Notes under the pieces: generated by a model | Database searches by the model: none | What the model saw: only the letters and a program-made list of their open reading frames with translations | What the model was told of the DNA's origin: nothing | NCBI RefSeq assembly: GCF_000759025.1 | Contig: NZ_JPOS01000081.1 | Span: 110,034 to 174,033, forward strand | Direction: 5' to 3' | Source of the DNA: Phaeodactylibacter xiamenensis | Lineage (GTDB): Bacteria > Bacteroidota > Bacteroidia > Chitinophagales > Saprospiraceae | DNA: 64,000 bases | Shown: positions 9,972-17,656 of the stretch, piece after piece | Layout of the letters: the number at the start of each line of letters is the position of its first letter | Position numbering within the stretch: position 1 is the stretch's first letter | Program-made: the position numbers and the translations under genes

Positions 9972-12071
9972 ATGAAAAAGTTATTCCTTGCATGGTGTTT
10001 GATTTTTGGCTACAGCCTGCTATCGGCACAGCCCTATGATTTTGGGCATCCCATGCCCGTGGGGGCCTACTACTACCCGGAGCACTGGCCCGAAGCACAG
10101 TGGGACCGTGACCTGGATAAAATGGCGGAACTGGGCTTTCAGTTTACCCACTTCGGAGAATTCGCCTGGGCGATGATGGAACCGGAGGAAGGGCAGTTTG
10201 ACTTTGAATGGCTGGACAAAGCGGTAGGGCTTGCGGACAAGCACGGGCTAAAAGTCATCATGTGCACCCCCACGCCAATGCCCCCCGCCTGACTCACCGA
10301 AAAGCACCCGGAAATCCTGACGGTCAACGATCAGGGTCTGACGCAGCACCGCGGGAGCCGCCTGCACGTATCCTACAACCATCCCACTTACCGCTACTAC
10401 ACGGAGCGCATCGTGCGCAAGCTGGCAGAACGCTACGGAAAGGACGAGCGCATCTGGGGCTGGCAGGTGGACAATGAGCCGCACTATGGCGTATTGTATG
10501 ATTATTCCGAAGGGCACGAGCGGGCTTTTCAGGATTGGCTCAGAGAGAAGTACGGCAGCATCGATAGCCTTAATACTGCATGGGGCGCTGTCTTTTGCAG
10601 CCAATCCTACAACCATTTTGGACAAATCGAAATTCCCAATAAGAACCGGGCGCCACAGGGCGCGAATCCTCATGCGCTGCTTGATTTTCAGCGCTTCAAT
10701 GCAGAGGAACTGGCCGAAGCCCTGAGGTTTCAGGCCGATCTGCTCAAAAGGTTGGTGGACAAGCGGCAGTGGGTGACCACGAACTACGCTTATTTCAAAT
10801 TCCTGCCTTCTGTCGATCCCTCCCTGAATCAGGAGGACTTTGATTTTGCTGCCCACACCATGTACCTGACAAGCGGATATTTGAGCGATGAGGGCGGTCC
10901 CCTTGCCCATCGGTTGGGGAGTGGGCTGGAGCTGGCTTTTTCCCAGGAATTTGCGGCGTCGGTCAACGGCTACACCGGCATCATGGAGTTGCAACCCGGC
11001 CAAATCAACTGGGGCGTCATCAATCCGCAGCCGCTGCCCGGGGCGGTGCGTATGTGGGGCTGGCACGCCTTTGGGCTGGGCGATGAATTTGTATGCACCT
11101 ACCGGTTCCGGCAGCCCCTCTTTGGCGGAGAACAAACCCACAAAGGCGTCATGGAAACCGATGGGGTGACGGTAGCCCGCGGCGGGAAAGAGTACGTACA
11201 GTTTATTGAAGAATTGCAACAGCTTACGAAAAGCGGCGACCTGAAAGCCGATGCGACTATGCCTGCCGCGCTTAAAGCCTGCAAAACCGCCTTTTACTGG
11301 GAACAGGACAACCTCTGGAGCCTGGGCAATCAGCCCCACCACAGCGACTGGGACAGCTGGGCCCACCACTATACCTACTACCAAAACCTAAAGCGGCTGG
11401 GCGCTCCGGTTACCTTCGTTAGCCCCGGCGAAGCGGTTGACCCTGAGGAATATCCTTTTTGGGTGGTCCCCGCCGCGCACATGATTGATCCGTCGCAGGT
11501 AAACATCTGGGAAGACTATGCAAGGGCAGGCGGCCAACTGATCCTGAGCGTGCGCACCGGTACGAAAGACCACAACAGCCATATTTGGGAAGCCCTGCTG
11601 CAGGAGCCCATCTGGGATTTGATCGGTGCCCGGGTGGAATACTACGACCACCTCCCAGCCAAATACCCCGCACAGGTGAGCATGGATGGCGAGACCTACC
11701 CCTGGCACATCTGGGGCGATGTACTGACTCCGATGGAAGGCACAACGGTACTGGCTAGTCACGATAGCGAGTACTACAAAGGCGCACCGGCGGTTGTTTC
11801 CCGCGATCTGGGCGCAGGCAGCGTGACCTACACCGGCGTATGGTCGGACAACTGGGAGCTGGAATACGAGGTGTTGCGGGCAGTCTATGGTAAGGCTGGT
11901 GCTAAAATCCTCAATCTACCCCCTTACGTCTTCACCGAATGGCGGGATGGGGTTTACATCGCCGTCAACTACAGTTCGAAGGCCGTGGAAGCGCCGGTGC
12001 CGGATGGTGCGAAAGTGCTGTTGGGCGGGCGGCAGTTGGAGCCGGGTGGTGTGACGGTTTGGGTGGAGTAG
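9972..12071 (+). pseudogene. GH42 beta-galactosidase with TGA replacing a conserved Trp
   Basis: Signal peptide MKKLFLAWCLIFGYSLL. GH42 features are GAYYYPEHWPEAQWDRDL, FGEFAWAMMEPEEG, GWQVDNEPHYG (acid/base Glu) and TGIMELQPGQINWG (nucleophile Glu), followed by trimerisation-like and C-terminal beta domains. Codon 107 is TGA (10290-10292) inside MPPA-stop-LTEKHPEIL. GH42 enzymes read PPAWL here, so a TGG-to-TGA change is the simplest explanation. The frame is then open for 592 codons with both catalytic residues intact, so the lesion looks recent. Without readthrough only 106 residues are made, with no active site; restart at ATG 10413 would lack part of the barrel. The enzyme would have removed galactose from exported oligosaccharides. 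It is the last gene of the decaying operon and starts 5 bp after its neighbour. Confidence 0.88.
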
Positions 12072-12100
12072 GGGGCTTCGTTTATTAAACAAACCCAAAA

Positions 12101-12128
12101 CGGGCATCCGAAAGCCTTCGGATGCCCG
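12101..12128. terminator. Bidirectional hairpin terminator between convergent genes
   Basis: A perfect 12-bp stem, CGGGCATCCGAA / TTCGGATGCCCG, with an AGCC loop lies between the GH42 stop (12071) and the stop of the - strand oxidoreductase (12154). The left flank is A-rich, as expected for a terminator also read on the - strand. Confidence 0.8.
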
Positions 12129-12153
12129 CTGTTATTGTAGCTCAAAAAAAGTT

Positions 12154-13557
12154 TTAAATCCGCTTTGCCCGCGGCTGCAGGTCCGTTAGCTCGGCGATCC
12201 GTACCGGGCGGTCGGATTCAATGCTGTTGCGGGCGGCCACGCCAATGAGTACGGACATGGCGCCATCGCGTACGCCTGCGGCTCTTTCGTAGGGGTCTTC
12301 TTTTTCCGGGTGGACAAAGATTTTATCGTGCAGGCGCTTGTCGCCACCGCCGTGGCCGCCACGTTCGTAGCCGACCATGATACGCTCGTAGTCATTCCAC
12401 AGGTTGTGCGCGATGAGGGGCTTGTAGTTGATTTCGCCGGCATTCTGATTCATTTCCTGTGCGTGCAGCTCTGCCTGACTCACATCCTGTTCTTCCACGT
12501 AGGGGATGTCCTGCCAGGCTTCCAGGCGGCCGTCGGTGCCGTTGAAGGCAATGCGCCAGCCTTCGAAGGGGGAGTAGGTGGTCAGGGAGTAGTTCACGAA
12601 GACGTTGTTGGCGTATTTGATCTGTGCCGACATTTTATCGTAAATGTTGATCTCCTCCCGGAACAGGCAGTTGTCCCGGATGTACCCGTCGTGGTGCTCG
12701 TTTTTGGTGTAGAGGTTGGTCAGGAACTCGTTTTTGGTGATATCCCAGTGGAATGCGCATTTGTCTTTGTGGGCGCAATCGCGGCAATTGTTGCCCCGGA
12801 AGGGCCCGTTGCTTCCGTAGTGCTCCAGGTCGCCGTAGGCAAAGACTTCCTCAGGGTCGGAATCGAGCCACCAGTTAAGCAAATCAAAATGGTGGGTGGC
12901 TTTGTGCACCCATAGCGTACCACCTGCCTGCCGCAGCCCGTGCCAGCGCCGGAAGTAGGACGCCCCGTGGTAGGTGTTCAGGTACCAGTTGAAGTCCACC
13001 GAGGTGACCTTGCCGATCTTTTCCTCCATCAGGAGTTCCTTGATCTTGGTCATGTACGGGCTCCAGCGGTAGTTGAAGCCAACGATCAGGTTCTTGTTGG
13101 ACCGGCGCTCGGCATCAATGATCTCCTGGCATTTGAACTCATCGGTAGTCATGGGCTTTTCCGTTAGCACATCACAGCCCATATCGAGCCCCTTAATGAT
13201 AAACTCGTGGTGGTTGGAGTCTTTGGTGGTGACAATCACCAGGTCGGGCTTCCTTTCCTGCACCATCTTTTCGAAATTGGCGTAGGTCGGGCAGCTCACC
13301 TGCATTTCCTTCAGGGCAAACTCCAGCCGGCCCGGGTTGATATCGCAAAGCCCCACAAATTCAAGGATGTCGGAATATTTTTCCACCAGCCTCCGCCCCC
13401 AGAAGGTGATGCCGCGGATGCCGGTGCCCACGAGGGCAATTTTGAGTTTTTCACCTTTTAGAATAGGGCTCCAAAGGGTGCTGCCCGCCACGGCGGTACC
13501 TGCGGAAAGGCTGCTGAGCATGGTCAGAAAATGTCTTCGGTTGATTTCGGTTGGCAT
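12154..13557 (-). CDS. Tat-exported Gfo/Idh/MocA-family oxidoreductase
   Basis: A 467-residue protein. I start it at ATG 13557 because the open frame further upstream overlaps the neighbouring gene, and MPTEINRRHFLTMLSSLSAG is a good twin-arginine signal. The Rossmann motif ALVGTGIRG (residues ~41-49) and LTEKPMTTDE (~131-140) identify the Gfo/Idh/MocA family, which oxidises or reduces sugars with a tightly bound nicotinamide cofactor. The distal half carries WHGLRQAGGTLWVHKATHH and a Cys cluster, CxxCx5C, near 258-267, which suggests a metal site in this subgroup. Tat export fits folding with the cofactor before export. It lies 31 bp after the DUF4861 gene, so the two are probably co-transcribed. 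GH109-type glycosidase activity is conceivable, but nothing specific supports it. Confidence 0.85.
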   Translation of the reverse strand: MPTEINRRHFLTMLSSLSAGTAVAGSTLWSPILKGEKLKIALVGTGIRGITFWGRRLVEKYSDILEFVGLCDINPGRLEFALKEMQVSCPTYANFEKMVQERKPDLVIVTTKDSNHHEFIIKGLDMGCDVLTEKPMTTDEFKCQEIIDAERRSNKNLIVGFNYRWSPYMTKIKELLMEEKIGKVTSVDFNWYLNTYHGASYFRRWHGLRQAGGTLWVHKATHHFDLLNWWLDSDPEEVFAYGDLEHYGSNGPFRGNNCRDCAHKDKCAFHWDITKNEFLTNLYTKNEHHDGYIRDNCLFREEINIYDKMSAQIKYANNVFVNYSLTTYSPFEGWRIAFNGTDGRLEAWQDIPYVEEQDVSQAELHAQEMNQNAGEINYKPLIAHNLWNDYERIMVGYERGGHGGGDKRLHDKIFVHPEKEDPYERAAGVRDGAMSVLIGVAARNSIESDRPVRIAELTDLQPRAKRI

Positions 13558-13588
13558 AATTTGAATCGGTTTAGCTGTTTTCAAGGCA

Positions 13589-14830
13589 CTATTTATTGCT
13601 TTCCATCCGGAAGGCTGTCCCCCACTGTGCTGCTTCCTGCTCCAGGTGTTCCCGGAATTCCCGGATGCCGCGTATTTGCATGGGGTCTTCTTCCCAAACC
13701 GCCATAAAACGATAGGTTGCGGCTTCGTTGCTGGCATTAAGGATCATTAGGTGGTCGAGTTCGCTATCGTAGAGTACGGGTTCCTGGGATTCCTTAGCCA
13801 TTAGTGCGAAGCCGAGCTGCTGCCCGTGGTAGGACTGATTGTCCCAGTTGTAGTAGGTCTGTACGCCATCATACCGCTTGGCATTAATTTGGTCGGTATG
13901 CTTGACGATGCCGGTGGCAAACTTCATCCCGTCCGGCAGGGGTGTTTTAGATTGCATCCGCACCTCCGTCCACTGATGGCCGGCCTGTATTTCAAAATCC
14001 ACCGTGAGGTCCAGCCGGAAAGTGTCCACCTCCAGCCCCTCAAAGTTTACCCGCAGTATGCTACGCAAAGGGCCGTTGGCTATAATATCAATATCTTTTT
14101 TTGCCGTTTTAGAAAGGGCATAGGCTTTTTCCCGGTACCAGATGGCGGGGCTGCCAATACCCAGAGAGTTGCCCACTTTGAGAATGTCAGAGCCCCAGTC
14201 CTTCAGGTCGTGGTAGTCCCAGCCCACCGTATCCATGACCATGTCCCGGACTTTCTTGCCGTAAATATCGGTGCGGAAGCGATCGTCCATATAAAAGCGG
14301 TAAGCCACCAGGTCGTTCTCCCAAACGGGTCCTTCAAACATGACCCACATGTTTTGGGGGGTGAGATCACCGGGTACGGTCAGGGCTTCCCGTTGGGTAT
14401 AATCCGCGAGCATTTCCCGGGCCGTCTCCGGGGCAAAGGGGCGGTCCTGTACCTTGAAGACGATTTGCGAACGCTGGGAGGCCTCAAAGGAGTCTGGGGC
14501 TGGCTGATAGGAGAGGCTACGGGAAGATTTGCCCTTGAGGTCGGTCAGGAAGAATAAAGTTTCCGGCGTACCATCACCATCCAGATCATCCTGTTGTGCG
14601 GGCAGCCAGGCTTCAGCCCCGGCGTCGTAGAGTGCCCATCCCGGCTTGCTGTTTTCCGGGATAGCGGCCTCAAAGCCTGCATCTTTAAAAGTGGTGGTTT
14701 CCGGATTGGAAACTGTAATGGTATAGTCGTCGCTGTTGCCGGCCGCTTGATCAGCCCCGCAACTGCTGAGCAGGCTCAGGGCAAGTCCGGCCCCAAAAAA
14801 GCGTAAGTAAGAAAAAGATGGGATCCGCAT
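13589..14830 (-). CDS. DUF4861 lipoprotein
   Basis: A 413-residue lipoprotein. ATG 14830 is preferred over upstream starts since it gives MRIPSFSYLRFFGAGLALSL followed by LSSCG with the lipobox Cys. The body matches DUF4861 as I know it from Bacteroidota pectin/alginate loci: ITVSNPETTTFKDAGFEAAI near the start, WVMFEGPVWENDLVAYRFYM, DIYGKKVRDMVMDTVGWDYH and a C-terminal beta-rich half (AGHQWTEVRMQSKTPLPDG). The biochemical role is not settled; family members sit next to unsaturated-uronate hydrolases and lyases, which suits this window. It is the first gene of a two-gene - strand unit with the oxidoreductase. Confidence 0.8.
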   Translation of the reverse strand: MRIPSFSYLRFFGAGLALSLLSSCGADQAAGNSDDYTITVSNPETTTFKDAGFEAAIPENSKPGWALYDAGAEAWLPAQQDDLDGDGTPETLFFLTDLKGKSSRSLSYQPAPDSFEASQRSQIVFKVQDRPFAPETAREMLADYTQREALTVPGDLTPQNMWVMFEGPVWENDLVAYRFYMDDRFRTDIYGKKVRDMVMDTVGWDYHDLKDWGSDILKVGNSLGIGSPAIWYREKAYALSKTAKKDIDIIANGPLRSILRVNFEGLEVDTFRLDLTVDFEIQAGHQWTEVRMQSKTPLPDGMKFATGIVKHTDQINAKRYDGVQTYYNWDNQSYHGQQLGFALMAKESQEPVLYDSELDHLMILNASNEAATYRFMAVWEEDPMQIRGIREFREHLEQEAAQWGTAFRMESNK

Positions 14831-15177
14831 ATTCCGGTTGGTTTTGATGAGTGTGCTCCTAAAAATATTCATCCTGATTGGAATGGTGGTAAAAAAACAG
14901 ACCATTCTTTGGGAGGGTAGCCTGCAAGGGGCTTTTGTAACCTATTCGGGCTTGTGTCGCGCATTTTTGGAGTGGCATGGAATTTTGCGAAGGAAGTAGT
15001 TGCACCAAAAGAGTAGGATGCAGTCCCAGTCTGCCCATTTCATACTTCTTTTTCGCGACAACATTGCAAGTTGATTTGAAATTTACTATCTTGTGTTGAG
15101 AAGAGTGCATCTCCGTAAAAATACCGGAATATTTATAGAGCGCGCAAACCATCTCTAATGCTATAAAATTTTACCAA
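14831..15177. other. Divergent intergenic region
   Basis: These 347 bp separate the - strand DUF4861 gene from the + strand barrel gene and must hold both promoters. The best promoter-like string for the + gene is TATCTTGTG (~15088), a poor match to the Bacteroidota -7 consensus TAnnTTTG. The bases before the start (TTACCAAATG) are identical to those before the paralogue at 16578. No convincing gene was seen; a short - strand frame here lacks coding character. Confidence 0.5.
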
Positions 15178-16239
15178 ATGAAAAAATTATTACTCCTCTC
15201 TTTGCTCAGTCTGGCTTCTCACGCATTGCTACAGGCACAAATTGAAAAAGGCGCGCTTACCTTAAGAGGGGCAGCCGGATTGGAATACTTATCTGCAGCC
15301 GAAGAAGAATATAGCGGGCTGACTTATGAACTAGGGACCAGAATTGGATGGATGCTCACAGACCATTGGCTGCTGGGTACAAGCCTGGGGGTAGTTGGAA
15401 TCGGTGGCAGTGGTGCCGTTTACTTTGCTGCGCCGGAGGTGCGGTATTATTTCAATCCGGGCTCGGAAAAAAACAATTACTACGGTGGATTCAGATACAG
15501 CTTTAATTCCGAAGGGGGCGATTACTCCACCTATGAGTTCCAGTTGGGGTTGAACCGGTTTATAAACGAGCAGGTCGCCTTTGATGCCAATCTTGTTTAT
15601 TCGGTACAACCCGAGGAGGAACATACCCTATTGCTGTCTATAGGGCTACAGCCTTTTATAAACAAAGCAGACAGAGCCGAATGGAAGTCTGCAGCCTCTG
15701 CTTTTAACAAAGGCGACTTATTGATTAATCCCAGTTTTGGTTCCGGCTCTTATAGAGGAGGCAGTTTCCTAGAGATGATGTTCAATCCTGATCTTGGATT
15801 GTTCCTTAGTGAGCAAACCTTGATAGGTGTAAACCTCAACGCCTCTTTTCTAACTGTTACTGGCAGTTTAAGAGAATTTAACCCAGCAACGATTACCGAG
15901 CTATCCATCGCCCCTTACCTCCGGCACTACCTCAGTAAGGAGCAAAACCACTGGCGTTGGTATGGTCAGGTGGGCTTCCTCTTTGCCGGGTCAAACTTCG
16001 AGTCATCGGTTTCTGAAAGGAATTCATCAGTTGCTCTTGTGAGTGGCCGCTTAGGCACCAATTGGTTTCTGACGCCTAATCTAGCTTTTGATATTGGGCT
16101 GGATTTGAGCCATCATCTTTGGGCGAATATGGAGGGGACCAGTGACAGGTCAGGTCCATTTGATGAGCAAATGCCTGACCGTGGGTTCCAGGTAGGGGCA
16201 TCAATAGGCGTGCAGTACTTCCTGCAACGGGGAAATTAG
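15178..16239 (+). CDS. Internally duplicated outer-membrane beta-barrel protein (paralogue A)
   Basis: A 353-residue exported protein: signal peptide MKKLLLLSLLSLASHALLQA, then alternating hydrophobic/aromatic strands typical of a barrel. It contains two related halves. Residues ~23-162 include LGTRIGWMLTDHWLLGTSLG, APEVRYYF, EKNNYYGGFRY and LGLNRFINEQVAFDANL. Residues ~178-353 repeat the plan with NPDLGLFLSEQTLIGVNLNA, IAPYLRHYL, EQNHWRWYGQVGFL and LGTNWFLTPNLAFDIGLDLS. It ends GASIGVQYFLQRGN, with a terminal aromatic strand. The 349-residue paralogue at 16578 has the same layout. The function is unknown; porin- or OmpA/OmpW-like barrels are the nearest general type. No enzymatic motif is seen. 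Confidence 0.75.
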   Translation: MKKLLLLSLLSLASHALLQAQIEKGALTLRGAAGLEYLSAAEEEYSGLTYELGTRIGWMLTDHWLLGTSLGVVGIGGSGAVYFAAPEVRYYFNPGSEKNNYYGGFRYSFNSEGGDYSTYEFQLGLNRFINEQVAFDANLVYSVQPEEEHTLLLSIGLQPFINKADRAEWKSAASAFNKGDLLINPSFGSGSYRGGSFLEMMFNPDLGLFLSEQTLIGVNLNASFLTVTGSLREFNPATITELSIAPYLRHYLSKEQNHWRWYGQVGFLFAGSNFESSVSERNSSVALVSGRLGTNWFLTPNLAFDIGLDLSHHLWANMEGTSDRSGPFDEQMPDRGFQVGASIGVQYFLQRGN

Positions 16240-16577
16240 ACAATTGAGCCCAATTCAGAGCAGCCTGCGACAACCACCAAAGTCAAACATGCAATTTTGG
16301 AAATTGCCACCCAATGGGAGGTGCTCCCTGACGCGTTCAAATTTTGGTTAGTTTGCCCTGCCATTCGAGGGCATAACAAATTGCACAAACATCAATCCCG
16401 AGGGCAACCCTCTGCATTTAAGCGCTATGGCTGCTGGGGTAGAGCTTCCCGCTCTGCTCCAGCTTATCCAGGAAATTTTGGCTAATTTACCCTGTCTTTT
16501 ATTGAGCATTGCTGATTGTATGGAGATTCAGTATCTTTCGCCGATAAACGCCCTCTATTGCTTTAAACGATTACCAA
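16240..16577. other. Intergenic region between tandem paralogues, with imperfect hairpin
   Basis: This stretch of 338 bp has no coding character. A 12-bp imperfect inverted repeat (CTGGGGTAGAGC / GCTCTGCTCCAG, two mismatches) at 16434-16462 could be a weak terminator or part of an interspersed repeat. A TATCTTTC string at ~16532 is one base off the Bacteroidota -7 consensus and may belong to the second paralogue's promoter. The ten bases up to the start codon match those of the first paralogue, so the duplication included the ribosome-binding region. Confidence 0.45.
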
Positions 16578-17627
16578 ATGAAAAAACTAATACTGCTCTC
16601 TTTACTTTGCCTGGCGGCTAATACATTGCTCCTCGGGCAGATTGGAAAGGGCTCCGTCACAGTAAGGGGGGGAGCTGAACTGGATTATCTGTTTGCAGAA
16701 GAGGAGACCCGGACTGGCTTCAGTTATGATTTTTTTCCAAGATTTGGTTTGATGGTCACTGATCATTGGATGGTTGGTGCGGGTGTGTCGATTAGGGGTT
16801 TTGGTAATAATGTTTATCCATCTGAGGTCGCGCCAGAAATTCGGTACTATATTACCCCTCGTTCTAAAAAGAATAATTATTATGCTGGTCTAAGGTACAT
16901 ATTGGGGATCAACGAACCTGCACATTCTTCCTATGGGTTCAGGCTGGGATTCAACAGATTCCTGAACGAGCATATTGCGTTTAATGTGAGGGCCATTTAT
17001 TCTGTCCGGCCACAAACGGCAAATATCATGTTATTGTCTTTTGGTTTACAGCCCTTTATGAATGGGTTGGGCAGGTCACAATGGCGGTCTGGTATATCTG
17101 CCTTCAACAAAGGAGATCTGATGATTGATTCAGATTTGGGCGGGGTCTCTGTCCAAAGTAACATCATTCGGTTGCGCTTTAGGCCTAAGGTGGGGCTTTT
17201 TCTCAGTGAGCAAACCTTGATAGGCATAGAGCTAAGTGCCAATTTTTCGCAACATTTAAACCGGGAAGTGCAATATACGGATAAAGGAATATCTATTGCT
17301 CCCTATCTGCGCCATTACTTCGGCAATAAGCAAAGCCACTGGCGTTGGTATGCTCAGGCTGGCTTTTTCTTTTCTAGTTCACGCTCAGAAGCATTTTCGT
17401 CGAAAAGAAAAAGTTTGATTTCCCTGGTGAGCAGCCGATTGGGGACTAATTGGTTCCTGACACCCAATTTAGCTTTTGACATGGGCCTCGGTCTGGATTA
17501 CCATATTTGGACGAATGTCAATAGATCTAATCCATGGAATGGTTCCTTTGATGGACCATTGCCCAGCAGTGGGTTGCGGGTAGGGGCATCAATCGGAGTG
17601 CAGTACTTCCTGCAAAGAGGAAATTAG
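16578..17627 (+). CDS. Internally duplicated outer-membrane beta-barrel protein (paralogue B)
   Basis: A 349-residue paralogue of the preceding gene, with the same signal peptide type (MKKLILLSLLCLAANTLLLG) and the same two-half structure. The N-terminal half has FGLMVTDHWMVGAGVS, APEIRYYI, KKNNYYAGLRY and LGFNRFLNEHIAFNVRAIYS. The C-terminal half has RPKVGLFLSEQTLIGIELSA, IAPYLRHYF, KQSHWRWYAQAGFF and LGTNWFLTPNLAFDMGLGLD. It ends GASIGVQYFLQRGN, identical to paralogue A. The halves and C-terminus are best conserved, while the loop segments differ most, as expected of a surface-exposed barrel. It converges with the beta-helix gene 29 bp away. Function unknown. Confidence 0.75.
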   Translation: MKKLILLSLLCLAANTLLLGQIGKGSVTVRGGAELDYLFAEEETRTGFSYDFFPRFGLMVTDHWMVGAGVSIRGFGNNVYPSEVAPEIRYYITPRSKKNNYYAGLRYILGINEPAHSSYGFRLGFNRFLNEHIAFNVRAIYSVRPQTANIMLLSFGLQPFMNGLGRSQWRSGISAFNKGDLMIDSDLGGVSVQSNIIRLRFRPKVGLFLSEQTLIGIELSANFSQHLNREVQYTDKGISIAPYLRHYFGNKQSHWRWYAQAGFFFSSSRSEAFSSKRKSLISLVSSRLGTNWFLTPNLAFDMGLGLDYHIWTNVNRSNPWNGSFDGPLPSSGLRVGASIGVQYFLQRGN

Positions 17628-17656
17628 AACACCAAACCATTTAAGTAAGATTATTC

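Noticed and set aside
9556..10292. Reassignment of TGA to Trp, or selenocysteine
   Set aside because: TGA ends several intact genes here (46714, 48714, 51085, 54250, 58346), some directly overlapping the next start, and the two internal TGAs lie in an operon with other lesions. No selenocysteine context is evident.
8161..11384. Long antisense open frames opposite the toroid and GH42 genes
   Set aside because: They are shadows of high-GC coding sequence on the + strand; the + strand products have recognisable signal peptides and motifs while these do not.
13558..13737. Longer N-terminus for the Gfo/Idh/MocA protein
   Set aside because: It would overlap the upstream DUF4861 gene and hide the twin-arginine signal at 13557.
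14859..15152. A 97-codon - strand frame in the divergent intergenic region
   Set aside because: No signal peptide, domain or plausible residue pattern, and it occupies the region where both promoters must lie.
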